In this document: in pieces, positions 43,276 through 52,510 of the stretch
How the letters are laid out: each line of letters begins with the position of its first letter
Numbering within the stretch: position 1 is the first letter of the stretch
Origin: Thermogutta terrifontis
Lineage (GTDB): Bacteria; Planctomycetota; Planctomycetia; Pirellulales; Thermoguttaceae
DNA length: 64,000 nucleotides
NCBI RefSeq assembly: GCF_002277955.1
Contig: NZ_CP018477.1
Span: 3,245,206 to 3,309,205, forward strand
Direction: 5' to 3'
The notes under the pieces: model-generated
What the model was told of the DNA's origin: nothing
The model's database searches: none
What the model saw: the letters and a program-made list of their open reading frames with translations, nothing else
Translations under genes and position numbers: made by a program

Positions 43276-46200
43276 ATGTCGAGCCCGCACCGTAACCGAA
43301 GCAGCTTCTGTGTATCCCGCCACGTTGAGAACCTTCGAACCGGACTGCAACTCGCCTTGGCGGTCATCTTCCTGGTATGGCCCATCGCCGCTTTGGCAAC
43401 GCGCAGTGCAACAGGCCATGCGGAAGAAAAACCGGGCGCGTCCACGCCACCGGCAGTTATCTGCCTCAGTGCTTCGGCTTCCCCTTTGGAGCGCCTCGCC
43501 GCCCTAGAAATCCGGCGATATCTGTACCTCCGCACGGGAGAGTTGATTCCCCTGGTTGATCAACCGGCAAACGAACAGGCGACAGACGTGATCGTGGTGG
43601 CGCGAAGCGATCGCCTTTTGGGCGGGGAGTTGATTCCGACCGACGTTATTAATGCTCACCGGTCATCGCTTGAAAACCGCCTTGATCGGGCTGGAGATGA
43701 TGGCTTCCTCGTGTGGACGATTCCTGGCAACCAGCGGCAGATTTTGGTAATAACCGGCAAGAAAGACATTGGCGTTCTCTACGGGGCTTATCGTCTTGCC
43801 GAACACTACGGGGTACGTTTCTATCTGGAAGGAGACGTCGTCCCTGATCGCCGAGTGGCCTGGTCGCTTGCGCAACTTGATGAAGTTCGTCGGCCGTTGT
43901 TTCAGCATCGGGGGATTCAACCGTTCCACGACTTTCCTGAAGGACCCGATTGGTGGGGGGTGGAAGAGTACAAGGCGATCCTTGCCCAGTTGCCCAAATT
44001 GGGCATGAATTTCATCGGGTTTCACTGCTATCCGGAGGGTGGCGTTGGCCCGGAGCCGCTCGTGTGGATTGGCCAGGCTGCTGATATAGGGGAAGGACCG
44101 GGAGTTCGCTTCAGTTATCCCGCCCGGCATTTCCTCACCAGCAACGTGACAGGGTCCTGGGGCTACCGCCCCATGAAGACGTCCGACTATGCGTTCGGCG
44201 CCGACCAACTCTTTGAAGTCGATGATTATGGGGCCGATTACATGCAGGGTTACTCTCCCTGGACGGAAATGAATGTCGACCAGGCGAACAAACTTTTTGA
44301 AAATATGGGGCGTGTTCTTGACGAGGCCTTCACCTTTGCCCGTCATCTCGGCATCGCAACCGCGGTGGGAACGGAAACGCCGCTCACCATTCCCAAAGCG
44401 GTTCGCGAACGGCTCAAGGCGTCTGGAAAGGACCCGTCGAATCCGGCGGTTGTTAAAGAAGTTTACGCCGCCATGTTTAAGCGGATTATGCAGACGCACC
44501 CCCTGGACTACTACTGGTTTTGGACGCCTGAGAACTGGACCTGGTCAGGCACCAAGCCCGAAGAAGTGGAGGCCACACTTGCCGACCTGAAGATGGCCTA
44601 CGAAGCAGCCAAAGAGGTGGGGGCTCCGTTCACATTGGCGACGTGCGGATGGGTGCTGGGACCCAGCCAGGATCGTGCGCTGTTCGACAAAGTTTTACCC
44701 AAAGAGATGCCGGTCAGTTGCATCAATCGGCAGGTTGGCCACGACCCCGTCGAGCCTGGTTTTGCCCGTGTGCAAGGGCGTCCCAAATGGGCCATTCCCT
44801 GGCTGGAAGATGATCCCGCACTCATCAGCCCCCAGCTCTGGGTGGGACGCATGAGAAAGGATGCCGCCGACGCGCTGAAGTACGGTTGCACGGGATTGAT
44901 GGGAATTCACTGGCGGACGCGACAGCTTGGGCCCAATGTTTCCGCGCTGGCCGCCGCCGCATGGGATCAGCACGGCTGGAACCCGGAACTTGGTGAGACT
45001 CCCGCTGCTCCGTCCCGCCCTGGCGAAGGTCCTGAGGGCGGCCAGTTTGCCACCTTTCCCGGCGTTGATTTTGCCAACACTGACGAAGATCCGATTTACC
45101 AGACTGTCCGGTACGATGTCGATGCCTATCGGTTCAATCTGCCCAACGGCCAGTACCGGGTCGTTTTAAAGTTCTGCGAACCCCATTACAGCGAAGCGGG
45201 GAAGCGCGTCTTCGGTGTGAAAATCCAGGGGAAAACCATCATCGACACTCTCGACATATTTGCCCAAGTGGGCAAAAATCGGGCTCTTGATTTCACCTTT
45301 GACGGTATCGAAGTGGCGGACGGCACTTTGCTTATCGAGTTCGTCCGCCAGGCGGAATTCCCCTGCATCGCGGGGATTGTCATCACCGGTCCGGTGACTC
45401 GCAAAATCAACTGCGGTGGTCCTGCATGGAACGACTATCAGGCCGATTGGCCCCCCACAGACCGCACGGCTCATCGTTACCTGATGTCGATTGATTTTTA
45501 CCTGGATTGGGCTTCGGCTCAGTTTGGACCAGAAGTGGCCTTCGAGGCAGCGACGATTTTCGCCGCCATCGACGGCCGCCTCCCGCGTCCCAGCACGTGG
45601 GTCCATGGGCCGGGCGGGATTGTGCCGGACTCCCGGCCGTGGAGCGAAGTGTCCAAGGATTATGCTTTCGTGGATGAATTGGCAGCCCTACGAGAAAGCG
45701 TCCAGGGACCTGGCAACCGCGAGCGATTCGACTACTGGCTGGATCTGTTTCGTTACATGCGGGCGAATGCCAAGGTCAATTGTGCACTTCATGCCTACAA
45801 AGCCGCCATTGCGGAATTGGCAAAAATCCAGCAGAAAAACGGTGATCCGGCCGAGCTTCAGCGATTGGCCAGGGAAAAGGTTCTTCCCCTCCGCGAGGAA
45901 CTCGTGGCCGATCTCAAAGAGGTTCATACCTATCTCCTTTCGCACGTGTCCACCTATGGCGGTCTGGGGAACATCTGCAATTGGCAGCAACACGTCATTC
46001 CAATCACGCTGGGCGATGCGGATGCCCAACTCGTGAAGCTGGTGGGTGAAGAGATTCTCGCCGATCGGAGGCTCCCGCGCACCTACGACGGCCGTCCCCG
46101 CATCATCGTGCCATCCGTGCGAAGTCTCCTCAGTCGCGGAGAATCCCTCCGACTCAAGGTCATTCTCCTCGGGTGGCAGAATGCTGAAGCGAGCCTCTGC

Positions 46201-46398
46201 TGGCGGGCCGTTGGAGAGCCCACATATCACACGGTTCCCCTGAGCCACGTCGCACGATCCGTGTATCAGGCGGCGCTTGCCGGAGAGCAGCTTCCCGACA
46301 TTGTGGAGTACTTCATTGAGGTCCGCAGTGGCGACCAGGTGGCCCGGTATCCGGCAACCGCACCCGAGATCGGCCTGACGACAGTCGTCGCACCTTAG
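43276..46398 (+). CDS. Large exported GH67N-like / malectin-domain protein, putative glycoside hydrolase
   Basis: From the ATG at 43276 (AAGGGA upstream; a TTG at 43252 is weaker) the product has about 1,040 residues. A signal peptide (about 20-44) leads to an alpha-glucuronidase-like N-terminal domain (ASPLERLAALEIRRYLYL, then VLYGAYRLAEHYGVRFY). A TIM-barrel-like central region follows (YYWFWTPENWTW, HWRTRQLGPN). Around residues 590-720 is a malectin-type carbohydrate-binding domain (GVDFANTDEDPIYQTVRY, FCEPHYSEAGKRVF). The C-terminal part is helical with a final beta domain. It likely binds and perhaps cleaves uronic-acid-containing polysaccharide, but the catalytic residues cannot be assigned by eye. 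It stands alone, divergent from the NIPSNAP gene. Confidence 0.72.
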   Translation: MSSPHRNRSSFCVSRHVENLRTGLQLALAVIFLVWPIAALATRSATGHAEEKPGASTPPAVICLSASASPLERLAALEIRRYLYLRTGELIPLVDQPANEQATDVIVVARSDRLLGGELIPTDVINAHRSSLENRLDRAGDDGFLVWTIPGNQRQILVITGKKDIGVLYGAYRLAEHYGVRFYLEGDVVPDRRVAWSLAQLDEVRRPLFQHRGIQPFHDFPEGPDWWGVEEYKAILAQLPKLGMNFIGFHCYPEGGVGPEPLVWIGQAADIGEGPGVRFSYPARHFLTSNVTGSWGYRPMKTSDYAFGADQLFEVDDYGADYMQGYSPWTEMNVDQANKLFENMGRVLDEAFTFARHLGIATAVGTETPLTIPKAVRERLKASGKDPSNPAVVKEVYAAMFKRIMQTHPLDYYWFWTPENWTWSGTKPEEVEATLADLKMAYEAAKEVGAPFTLATCGWVLGPSQDRALFDKVLPKEMPVSCINRQVGHDPVEPGFARVQGRPKWAIPWLEDDPALISPQLWVGRMRKDAADALKYGCTGLMGIHWRTRQLGPNVSALAAAAWDQHGWNPELGETPAAPSRPGEGPEGGQFATFPGVDFANTDEDPIYQTVRYDVDAYRFNLPNGQYRVVLKFCEPHYSEAGKRVFGVKIQGKTIIDTLDIFAQVGKNRALDFTFDGIEVADGTLLIEFVRQAEFPCIAGIVITGPVTRKINCGGPAWNDYQADWPPTDRTAHRYLMSIDFYLDWASAQFGPEVAFEAATIFAAIDGRLPRPSTWVHGPGGIVPDSRPWSEVSKDYAFVDELAALRESVQGPGNRERFDYWLDLFRYMRANAKVNCALHAYKAAIAELAKIQQKNGDPAELQRLAREKVLPLREELVADLKEVHTYLLSHVSTYGGLGNICNWQQHVIPITLGDADAQLVKLVGEEILADRRLPRTYDGRPRIIVPSVRSLLSRGESLRLKVILLGWQNAEASLCWRAVGEPTYHTVPLSHVARSVYQAALAGEQLPDIVEYFIEVRSGDQVARYPATAPEIGLTTVVAP

Positions 46399-46778
46399 GC
46401 TTGACAGTCGTATCCCACTGCGAGTTGCATGGACGCGACTACGGCAGTTTGCTTCCTTGTGCCCCACACTCTGGCGGATGGCCGACTGACGCGCTGTCGC
46501 ACGTCGCCCCAAGGTCTCGGAACAATGTTCGGCGAACGTTGATTCGAACTGTTCGACCAATCGGGGTCGGCACGGTGGAGGGCCATCCCCACCGCTGGCC
46601 GGTCAAGGATAGGGTGAGGTGCTCGGTGCTCAACGGCGTCCCAACTGGCCTTTTTTTATCCGCCCGGCAACGCGATACTTAACGGGTTACGGTCCAAATT
46701 TCCTAAATGCATGCGTGAACACCAGCGCGGTCAAGTCGGACCGTGCCAGGTTTTGCAATTGGGAGACTGCGTGAAAAC
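46399..46778. other. Gene-free stretch upstream of thrS
   Basis: No gene or repeat is recognised. I looked for a T-box leader before thrS and saw no T-box sequence or terminator hairpin. A GTG at 46743 would extend thrS by 12 residues and is not favoured. Confidence 0.45.
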
Positions 46779-48749
46779 ATGGTCCAGGTCGTTTTGCCCG
46801 ACGGTCAAATCCAGGATTTCCCATCCTGCATTACCGCAGCCGACGTTGCGGAGCAAATCAGTCCCCGACTAGCCAAGGCGGCAGTGGCGGCGGAAGTCAA
46901 CGGCAAAGTTGTCGATCTCAACACCCCCCTTCCGACGGGTAGTCCTGTCCAGCTTAAGATTCTGACGGAACGCGATCCCCAGGCCCTGGAGGTCCTGCGT
47001 CACTCTGCCGCCCACGTGATGGCCCGGGCGGTTCTGCGTCTCTTTCCCGGAGCCAAGCTCGCTTTCGGTCCCCCGGTGGAAAACGGCTTTTATTACGACA
47101 TCGACCTTGACCGCCCCCTCAAAGAGGAGGATTTGGAGCGGATCGAAGCCGAGATGGCGAAAATCGTGGAGCTGGACGAACCGTTCGAGCGGCTCGAGGT
47201 CCCTTGGGAGAAAGCAGTGGAAATCTGTCGCGATCTCGACCAGCCGTACAAGGTGGAACATCTGCGGGAAGGGCTGGCCAGCGAAAAAACCGTCTCCTTC
47301 TATCGCCAGGGCGAGTTCCTCGATTTGTGCGAGGGGCCTCATATCCCCTCTGCGGGGCGGCTGAAGGCGTTCAAATTGCTTTCGGTGGCAGGAGCTTACT
47401 GGCGCGGAGACGCCTCTCGACAGCAGCTCCAGCGCCTCTACGGAACGGCATGGTTCAGCAGGAAAGATCTTGAGGATTATCTCCACCGCCTGGAGGAAGC
47501 CAAGAAACGGGATCACCGTGTGCTGGGAAAGCGGCTCGAGCTGTTCACCATTGAGCCGATGGTAGGTTCCGGACTGGTGCTTTGGCTACCGAAGGGCGCA
47601 ATCATTCGCCGCCAGCTCGAGGATTTCCTTTACGGGGAACTCCTGCGTCGGGGTTATCAGGCCGTTTATACCCCGCACATTGGACGAGTGGAACTGTATC
47701 AAACTTCCGGTCACTACCCGTATTATGCGGACAGCCAATTTCCCCCCATCCAAATGGCTGACGGCGAGCGGTATCTCCTTAAGCCGATGAACTGTCCGCA
47801 CCACATCATGATTTATAAATCCCGTCCGCGGAGCTACCGGGAGCTACCCCTCCGGCTGGCGGAGTTCGGGACGGTGTACCGTTTTGAACAATCTGGGGAG
47901 CTCACCGGAATGACCCGGGTCCGCGGCTTCACACAGGACGACGCCCATATCTTCTGCACGGAAGAGCAGGTGGCCGAGGAATTTCGCGGTTGTCTGGAAA
48001 TGACGCAATTCGTCCTTCAAACGCTGGGATTTACAGATTACCGAGTTCGGCTGAGCCTCCGTGATCCGAAAAGCGATAAATACGTGGGCGATCCTGAGGT
48101 CTGGGAGCGTGCGGAATCGGCCCTTCGCCGAGTGTGTGAAGAAATGAATCTGCCCAACCTGGAGACCGCCATCGGCGAGGCCGCATTTTACGGTCCCAAG
48201 GCGGACTTCATCGTGTCCGATTGCATAGGCCGGGAGTGGCAATTGGGCACCGTCCAGCTGGACTACAATCTCCCCAGCCCGCAGCGATTTAACCTGGAAT
48301 ACATTGGGCCAGACAATCGTCCCCATCAGCCGGTCATGATCCATCGTGCTCCTTTCGGGTCCCTGGAACGTTTCACCGGGATCTTGATTGAGCATTTCGC
48401 GGGAGCGTTCCCCCTCTGGCTGGCGCCGGAACAAATCCGCGTGCTCACCGTCAGCGAAAAATTCGAAGAATACGCTCGACAGGTGGAGCGGCAGTTTCGG
48501 GAAGCGGGCCTGCGGGTGGTCGGAGATTATCGGGCCGAAAAGGTCAGCGCCAAAATCCGCGACGCTCAACTTGAACTGGTCCCCTACATGGCGGTCATTG
48601 GAGGCCGGGAACAGGAGCAGGGAACCGTGGCCTTGCGAGAGCGCCGCAAGGGGGACCTGGGCGCCTTCCCCGTGGCAGCAGTCATTGCAAAATTGCAGGA
48701 AGAAATCCGACTGAAGATAATACCCCGTTATGACGACGCGCAAAAATAG
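46779..48749 (+). CDS. thrS: Threonyl-tRNA synthetase
   Basis: A 656-residue protein from the ATG at 46779, where family similarity begins ([14 protein letters not shown], the TGS domain). The editing (SAD) domain has [13 protein letters not shown] and a second block, [10 protein letters not shown]. The class II catalytic core shows [13 protein letters not shown] and [11 protein letters not shown], motif 3 includes [12 protein letters not shown], and a normal anticodon-binding domain closes the protein. It charges tRNA-Thr and edits mischarged Ser. It is 183 bases upstream of infC, a pairing seen in many bacteria. A perfect hairpin lies between them. Confidence 0.97.
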   Translation: MVQVVLPDGQIQDFPSCITAADVAEQISPRLAKAAVAAEVNGKVVDLNTPLPTGSPVQLKILTERDPQALEVLRHSAAHVMARAVLRLFPGAKLAFGPPVENGFYYDIDLDRPLKEEDLERIEAEMAKIVELDEPFERLEVPWEKAVEICRDLDQPYKVEHLREGLASEKTVSFYRQGEFLDLCEGPHIPSAGRLKAFKLLSVAGAYWRGDASRQQLQRLYGTAWFSRKDLEDYLHRLEEAKKRDHRVLGKRLELFTIEPMVGSGLVLWLPKGAIIRRQLEDFLYGELLRRGYQAVYTPHIGRVELYQTSGHYPYYADSQFPPIQMADGERYLLKPMNCPHHIMIYKSRPRSYRELPLRLAEFGTVYRFEQSGELTGMTRVRGFTQDDAHIFCTEEQVAEEFRGCLEMTQFVLQTLGFTDYRVRLSLRDPKSDKYVGDPEVWERAESALRRVCEEMNLPNLETAIGEAAFYGPKADFIVSDCIGREWQLGTVQLDYNLPSPQRFNLEYIGPDNRPHQPVMIHRAPFGSLERFTGILIEHFAGAFPLWLAPEQIRVLTVSEKFEEYARQVERQFREAGLRVVGDYRAEKVSAKIRDAQLELVPYMAVIGGREQEQGTVALRERRKGDLGAFPVAAVIAKLQEEIRLKIIPRYDDAQK

Positions 48750-48844
48750 CGTCGGCCGGACCTGCTTCCGGGCAATTCCTGACACGGGAGGTGGTGCGGG
48801 GTGTTGACGTTCCGGCAATGTGTGTTCATACTCAAGCAAGTGTC

Positions 48845-48869
48845 CAACGCCCTTCCGGAAAGGGCGTTG
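48845..48869 (+). promoter_or_regulatory. Perfect hairpin in the thrS-infC gap
   Basis: A 10-bp perfect stem (48845-48854 with 48860-48869) with a 5-base loop, 63 bases before the infC start. No T run follows it, so it is not a standard terminator. It could be a transcript-stabilising or regulatory structure in the infC leader; its role is not known. Confidence 0.5.
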
Positions 48870-48932
48870 ACGATGGCTACGGGGTCAACTGTTTTGGTCG
48901 CTTGAGAGTTTGGCTGAAAGAGGAGTCCAACA

Positions 48933-49451
48933 ATCGAGGAGAAAACCTATCGCGTCAATGAGCGGATCCGCAGTCCGTCCGTCCGGCTGATTGGTCCCGA
49001 TGGCCAGCAGATGGGAATTGTCAGCCGTGAGCAAGCCCTCGCGGCAGCGAGGGAAGCGGGGCTCGATCTGGTTGAGGTAGCCCCCAACGATAACCCGCCC
49101 GTTTGCCGCATTCTCGACTTCGGCAAATTCAAATACATGCAGAAAAAGAAGCAGCAGAAGTCGCATGCGGCTCAAATGAAGGTCAAGGAAATCCGGGTCC
49201 GACCGGGGACCGGGGAAGCCGACCTGAACGTCAAGATCAACCGTGCCCGGGAGTTCCTCACTAAAGGCGATAAAGTCCTCATTTCCGTTATGTTCCGGGG
49301 ACGAGAAGCCGCCCATATGGAGGAGGGCGAAAAAGTCCTCAACCATATCCTGGAGCGGTTGATGGACCTGGGCAAGCTGGAAGGGACAATCAGCCGCCAG
49401 CCCAAGCGGATCGTGTGTACGGTCCTTCCCAACGCTAAATCAGCCTCGTAG
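48933..49451 (+). CDS. infC: Translation initiation factor IF-3 (ATC start codon)
   Basis: The ATG at 49011 would remove the conserved N-terminus. In frame upstream are YRVNERIRSPSVRLIGPDG, the typical IF-3 beginning, and a TGA at 48915. Between them the only fitting start is ATC at 48933, with AGAGGAG seven bases before it. The product has about 172 residues. infC genes of many bacteria use rare start codons (ATT, ATC, ATA) so that IF-3 represses its own translation. The C-domain shows VRPGTGEADLNVKI and VMFRGREAAH. No rpmI or rplT genes follow, unlike the usual arrangement. Confidence 0.93.
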   Translation: MEEKTYRVNERIRSPSVRLIGPDGQQMGIVSREQALAAAREAGLDLVEVAPNDNPPVCRILDFGKFKYMQKKKQQKSHAAQMKVKEIRVRPGTGEADLNVKINRAREFLTKGDKVLISVMFRGREAAHMEEGEKVLNHILERLMDLGKLEGTISRQPKRIVCTVLPNAKSAS

Positions 49452-49809
49452 GGAACCCCGGACAGCGACCGCAGCGATGAAGCGCATCTAGCCCAATTTG
49501 GTATTCCCCGGGAAACGGGAATAGGGCGCGTGCGCCGGGCATGATCGTGGTGCCGTATGGTTCGGGTTCAGTGGGGCATTATTTAAGCCGCACAAGGGCC
49601 CGGGAATTCAAGCCAATTTTCAGGCCTTCGGATGGGTTCTCAACGGGAATAAAACTTGGCTTCCCGGACCAAACCGTCGGTTGTCTGCCCATCCTTTCGC
49701 GAATTGCTCGCGAAAGGTTTTTTCCGAAGCGCGTCCCCACTGGACGCCCTTGCCGGGAGGCTCTACAATCAAAAATGGACGCGGGGACAATCCCCGGCGT
49801 TCGCCCGAT
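49452..49809. other. Gene-free stretch between infC and tRNA-Met
   Basis: No rpmI/rplT remnants, repeat or terminator is recognised. It should contain the promoter for the initiator tRNA gene. Open frames that continue into the tRNA are not genes. Confidence 0.45.
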
Positions 49810-49883
49810 CGCGGGGTGGAGCAGCCAGGTAGCTCGCAAGGCTCATAACCTTGAGGTCGCAGGTTCAAATCCTGCCCCCGCAA
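49810..49883 (+). tRNA. Initiator tRNA-Met (anticodon CAT)
   Basis: A complete cloverleaf of 74 bases without encoded CCA. The acceptor CGCGGGG faces CCCCGCA, giving the C1-A72 mismatch diagnostic of initiator tRNA. The D-arm GAGCAGCCAGGTAGCTC, loop CTCATAA with anticodon CAT, and T-arm GCAGGTTCAAATCCTGC closely follow E. coli fMet. The anticodon stem is CAAGG/CCTTG, so the usual three consecutive G-C pairs (29-31 with 39-41) are reduced to two. An integrase remnant on the opposite strand reads across its 3' part. Confidence 0.95.
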
Positions 49884-50544
49884 TTTCCTTATGTTGCAGC
49901 AACGAGTTACAACGCGCATCGCGCTGCACAACATCGCAATTGAACACGTCTTGCGATTCGCTTTTCTCTATCTTGCCACTCGGTGCTGGAACGTTCTGTG
50001 CCACTTTTTGTGCCACCCGTGTGCCGGATTCTGTGCCACTGTTCGTTTGAACACCAGTGGTGTCCGGTTGTACATGGTTTGAGTCTTGGGTGGCCTTGAG
50101 AGTCCACTGGAGCGCTAACCAATATGCTGCGTCGGTGGGGTCCACGTAGTGGCGTAACGGAATGGAGGGGGCATTTCCCGGCCACTTGGTGACCACGGCC
50201 AGCGGGAAGGCCTGGGCGAGCTCGCTTTCGCAGCTTGCCCGCAGGTTGTGCCTCAACCTGGGCCAGCACTCCAGCCCCACTTTGGCCAAATTTTCTTTGA
50301 GGGTCTCGCCGGTCGTATTCAACCAGGCCGCGGTAGCCTGCTGGACCGGCAGGCCGCTGATCCGGGAAGCCAGCAGCGCCTCCACGTGGATGCGGATACT
50401 CTCCGCCGTCTTTTTGTCCACCCGGCCAAGGCGAAGCGTTTTCCGCTTGCCATCACGGGCCACGAAGAAGGATTCGCCAGCCTTTGGCCACGGACCTCGG
50501 AGACGGGCCCACTGGAGCGAACCCCGAACATGGAGTGGAAACAT
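49843..50544 (-). pseudogene. Internally deleted tyrosine recombinase (integrase) remnant
   Basis: An open frame of 233 codons. The N-terminal 75 residues (DGKRKTLRLGRVDKKTAE, HVEALLASRISG) look like the start of a planctomycete integrase. It then jumps directly to the C-terminal catalytic end (WPRLRHNLRAS, then KWPGN and RHYVDPTDAAYW), so about 200 central residues, including the first catalytic Arg and Lys, are missing. The usual WxGH is WPGN. A low-complexity tail with VAQKVAQNVPAP follows, and the end (GAGFEPATSRL) is antisense translation of the tRNA 3' half. It is therefore a non-functional remnant whose 3' end lies on an attachment-site tRNA. Confidence 0.75.
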
Positions 50545-50782
50545 TTGCTAGCCATGGCCAGGCACATGGGGATGCGAGTGCCCACCTTCCAACCGTCCCG
50601 TCTGAAGAAGCCCACCCCGGCGACGTAGTCAGCCGCGTTTAACCCGGTAATCTCCTCTAACTTGAATCCTTTTAATAACTTACAACCCAGACTGTGCGCC
50701 ATCCATTGCGGAAGATCAGTCCGAAAACCGAACTGCGCCCGGGGAATCGCGCCAATTTTGAGGCTTCGGATAGGTTCTTAGC

Positions 50783-51222
50783 ATGACCTGGGACTGTGTC
50801 GATTGGGAGCGTCTACTGATCCGTGTATCATCCCCAAAACTGCGAAACAAGGGAAACCGTTCCAAATGGCGCCTATCTTTCCACCAGTGCGCTGTCACCT
50901 GCAGGCTCTTTGGGAACAGACGGAGGGGAAGACCTACATCTTCGAGCAGCTCCGCAAGCGAGAGTCCACAAAAAGGGGTGAGCGGGGGAACTGGAGGGCA
51001 ATCAACCTACGGGAACGGCTAAGGCGAAAGATTGTCAAAGCCGGCTTTCGTCCGTGGCCCAAACTTTGGCAGAATCTCCGCTCCAGCGCTGGAATAGACC
51101 TCTTGGCTCGATTCCCACCAGCCGCGGTTTTGGAGTGGATTGGCCACACTGCCGACGTGGCCCGGGAGCATTACTTCCCAATCAGACAAGTCGATATCGA
51201 AAAGGCCACCAATGAAGAGTAG
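50783..51222 (+). pseudogene. Frameshifted C-terminal fragment of a second tyrosine recombinase
   Basis: Two plus-strand frames together make an integrase C-terminus. TWDCVDWERLLIRVSSPK is read from 50783, and IPKTAKQGKPFQMAPIFPP continues in another frame from about 50830. Then come PWPKLWQNLRSSAGIDL, VLEWIGHTADVAREHYF and the end at 51222. The catalytic His-x-x-Arg pattern is changed to QNLR, while GH and the Tyr nucleophile remain. The N-terminal half is missing, and a further frame break lies just upstream of 50783. It is a decayed element near tRNA-Lys, on the opposite strand to the other remnant. Confidence 0.75.
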
Positions 51223-51398
51223 GGACCCCACCAACGGTGCGGTGGGCCTAAAAGTGGCCCAGTAAATGCATTCAAAGATATGCAAAGGGACACAAAACGC
51301 AGAAGAGCCAGTTCGCCGCAATTCGATGCAAGCCCTATCTGGGTATTGACTTGCGTCAATTTGCGCTTGTATGCACAACTCCCGTAGATACCTCAAGA

Positions 51399-51472
<74 letters not shown>

Positions 51473-51680
51473 ATTTTGCCTGGGAATTCACTACGCCCCA
51501 TTTACTCTGGGTGTTAACCCATGCCCCATTCACCGAGCAGTAAGAACGGATTCTCACGCTTTTCGGACAACGTAACTAACCCCAATCCCTGTCGTTTGGG
51601 TGAGCGTAACCCGCTCTTCGGACCTATCACACTTCGTGCGGTCCACCGATTCACACTGCCCGGTGAATGAAAACAAAAAA

Positions 51681-51764
51681 TGCGGGAAAGAGGACTTGAA
51701 CCTCCACGGCCTTGCGGCCACCAGGCCCTCAACCTGGCGCGTCTGCCAATTCCGCCATTCCCGC
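51681..51764 (-). tRNA. tRNA-Leu (anticodon GAG)
   Basis: Minus strand, 84 bases, no CCA encoded. The acceptor GCGGGAA pairs with TTCCCGC, and the discriminator is A. The anticodon stem CCAGG/CCTGG encloses TTGAGGG (anticodon GAG). A long variable arm (GGCCGCAAGGCC) of class II tRNA and a T-arm GAGGTTCAAGTCCTC are present. Confidence 0.95.
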
Positions 51765-51841
51765 GAACGACCATCACCTCATAAAAATAGTCTACTGATC
51801 CCCCTTGCCACGTCAAGTCCCAGAGCAGGGCACCGGACCCG

Positions 51842-52200
51842 TCCCTACTTTTGCAGAAACCTGCGAGATACCAAGGGCACGATGGGCTGGTAGGGGCAAT
51901 TCATGAATTGCCGCTACCGTTTAGCGGCCAACGAAACCGCGCCTCTCGACGTTGGATGCTCCATTTCGCATCGGCCGGCACAACGGGCGTGCCTGGTGAA
52001 AGCCGGCGGATCATCCACGTTGGAAACGCGGACGTGACAAGCCCGTCCCTCCGAAAGCCGCGAATTCGGAAATGTCGTCTAGAGGGGCACGCTTGTCGTG
52101 CCCGGTGAAGGGCGATGGGGCATCGATCGGTGTTGATCGGACCCGACAAGCGGGTCCCTCCGAAAGTAACGCGGACAAGCAGGTCCCTCCAAAATGAGTG
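51842..52200. repeat. Composite intergenic repeat and type B palindromes
   Basis: It begins with the composite element (CCCTACTTTTGCAGAAACC, then TGCGAGATACC, then type A palindrome GGGGCAATTCATGAATTGCC at about 51893-51912). Type B units follow at about 51970-51990, 52024-52055 (GGACGTGACAAGCCCGTCCC), 52083-52102 (GGGGCACGCTTGTCGTGCCC), 52140-52160 (GGACCCGACAAGCGGGTCCC) and 52168-52190. No gene is seen between tRNA-Leu and the TadG-like gene (52511). The remaining 52200-52510 holds nothing recognisable. Confidence 0.8.
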
Positions 52201-52510
52201 TGGCTCCCCTTGTCAACCGTTCTGAAGGCCTGCGTCGCCTTTCGGCAGCGGAAGTGGCGATGACTCAAGTGCTGTTGCGAAAGCAAGAAAAATGACGACC
52301 CCCGCGGAAGAACCAGCCCACGCAGCCGGATTCCGACGGGGGCTCGCGCCTGTCGGCAGGGTATCGGCCGTCCCTGGCCATTCGGCAGGTCTCCATACCG
52401 CTCTTTCGGGCACCATGAGGGATCATATCCCCAAGCCAATCCAGGAGGAATCGCAACGAATCCTTGCCGCCCCCGGGTGGGCGTATGGGGCATCAGGGCA
52501 TCATGCTGGG

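Noticed and set aside
46399-46778. T-box leader upstream of thrS
   Set aside because: No T-box sequence and no terminator/antiterminator pair was found.
49541-50050. 169-codon plus-strand open frame
   Set aside because: It runs through the initiator tRNA gene and has no protein-like features.
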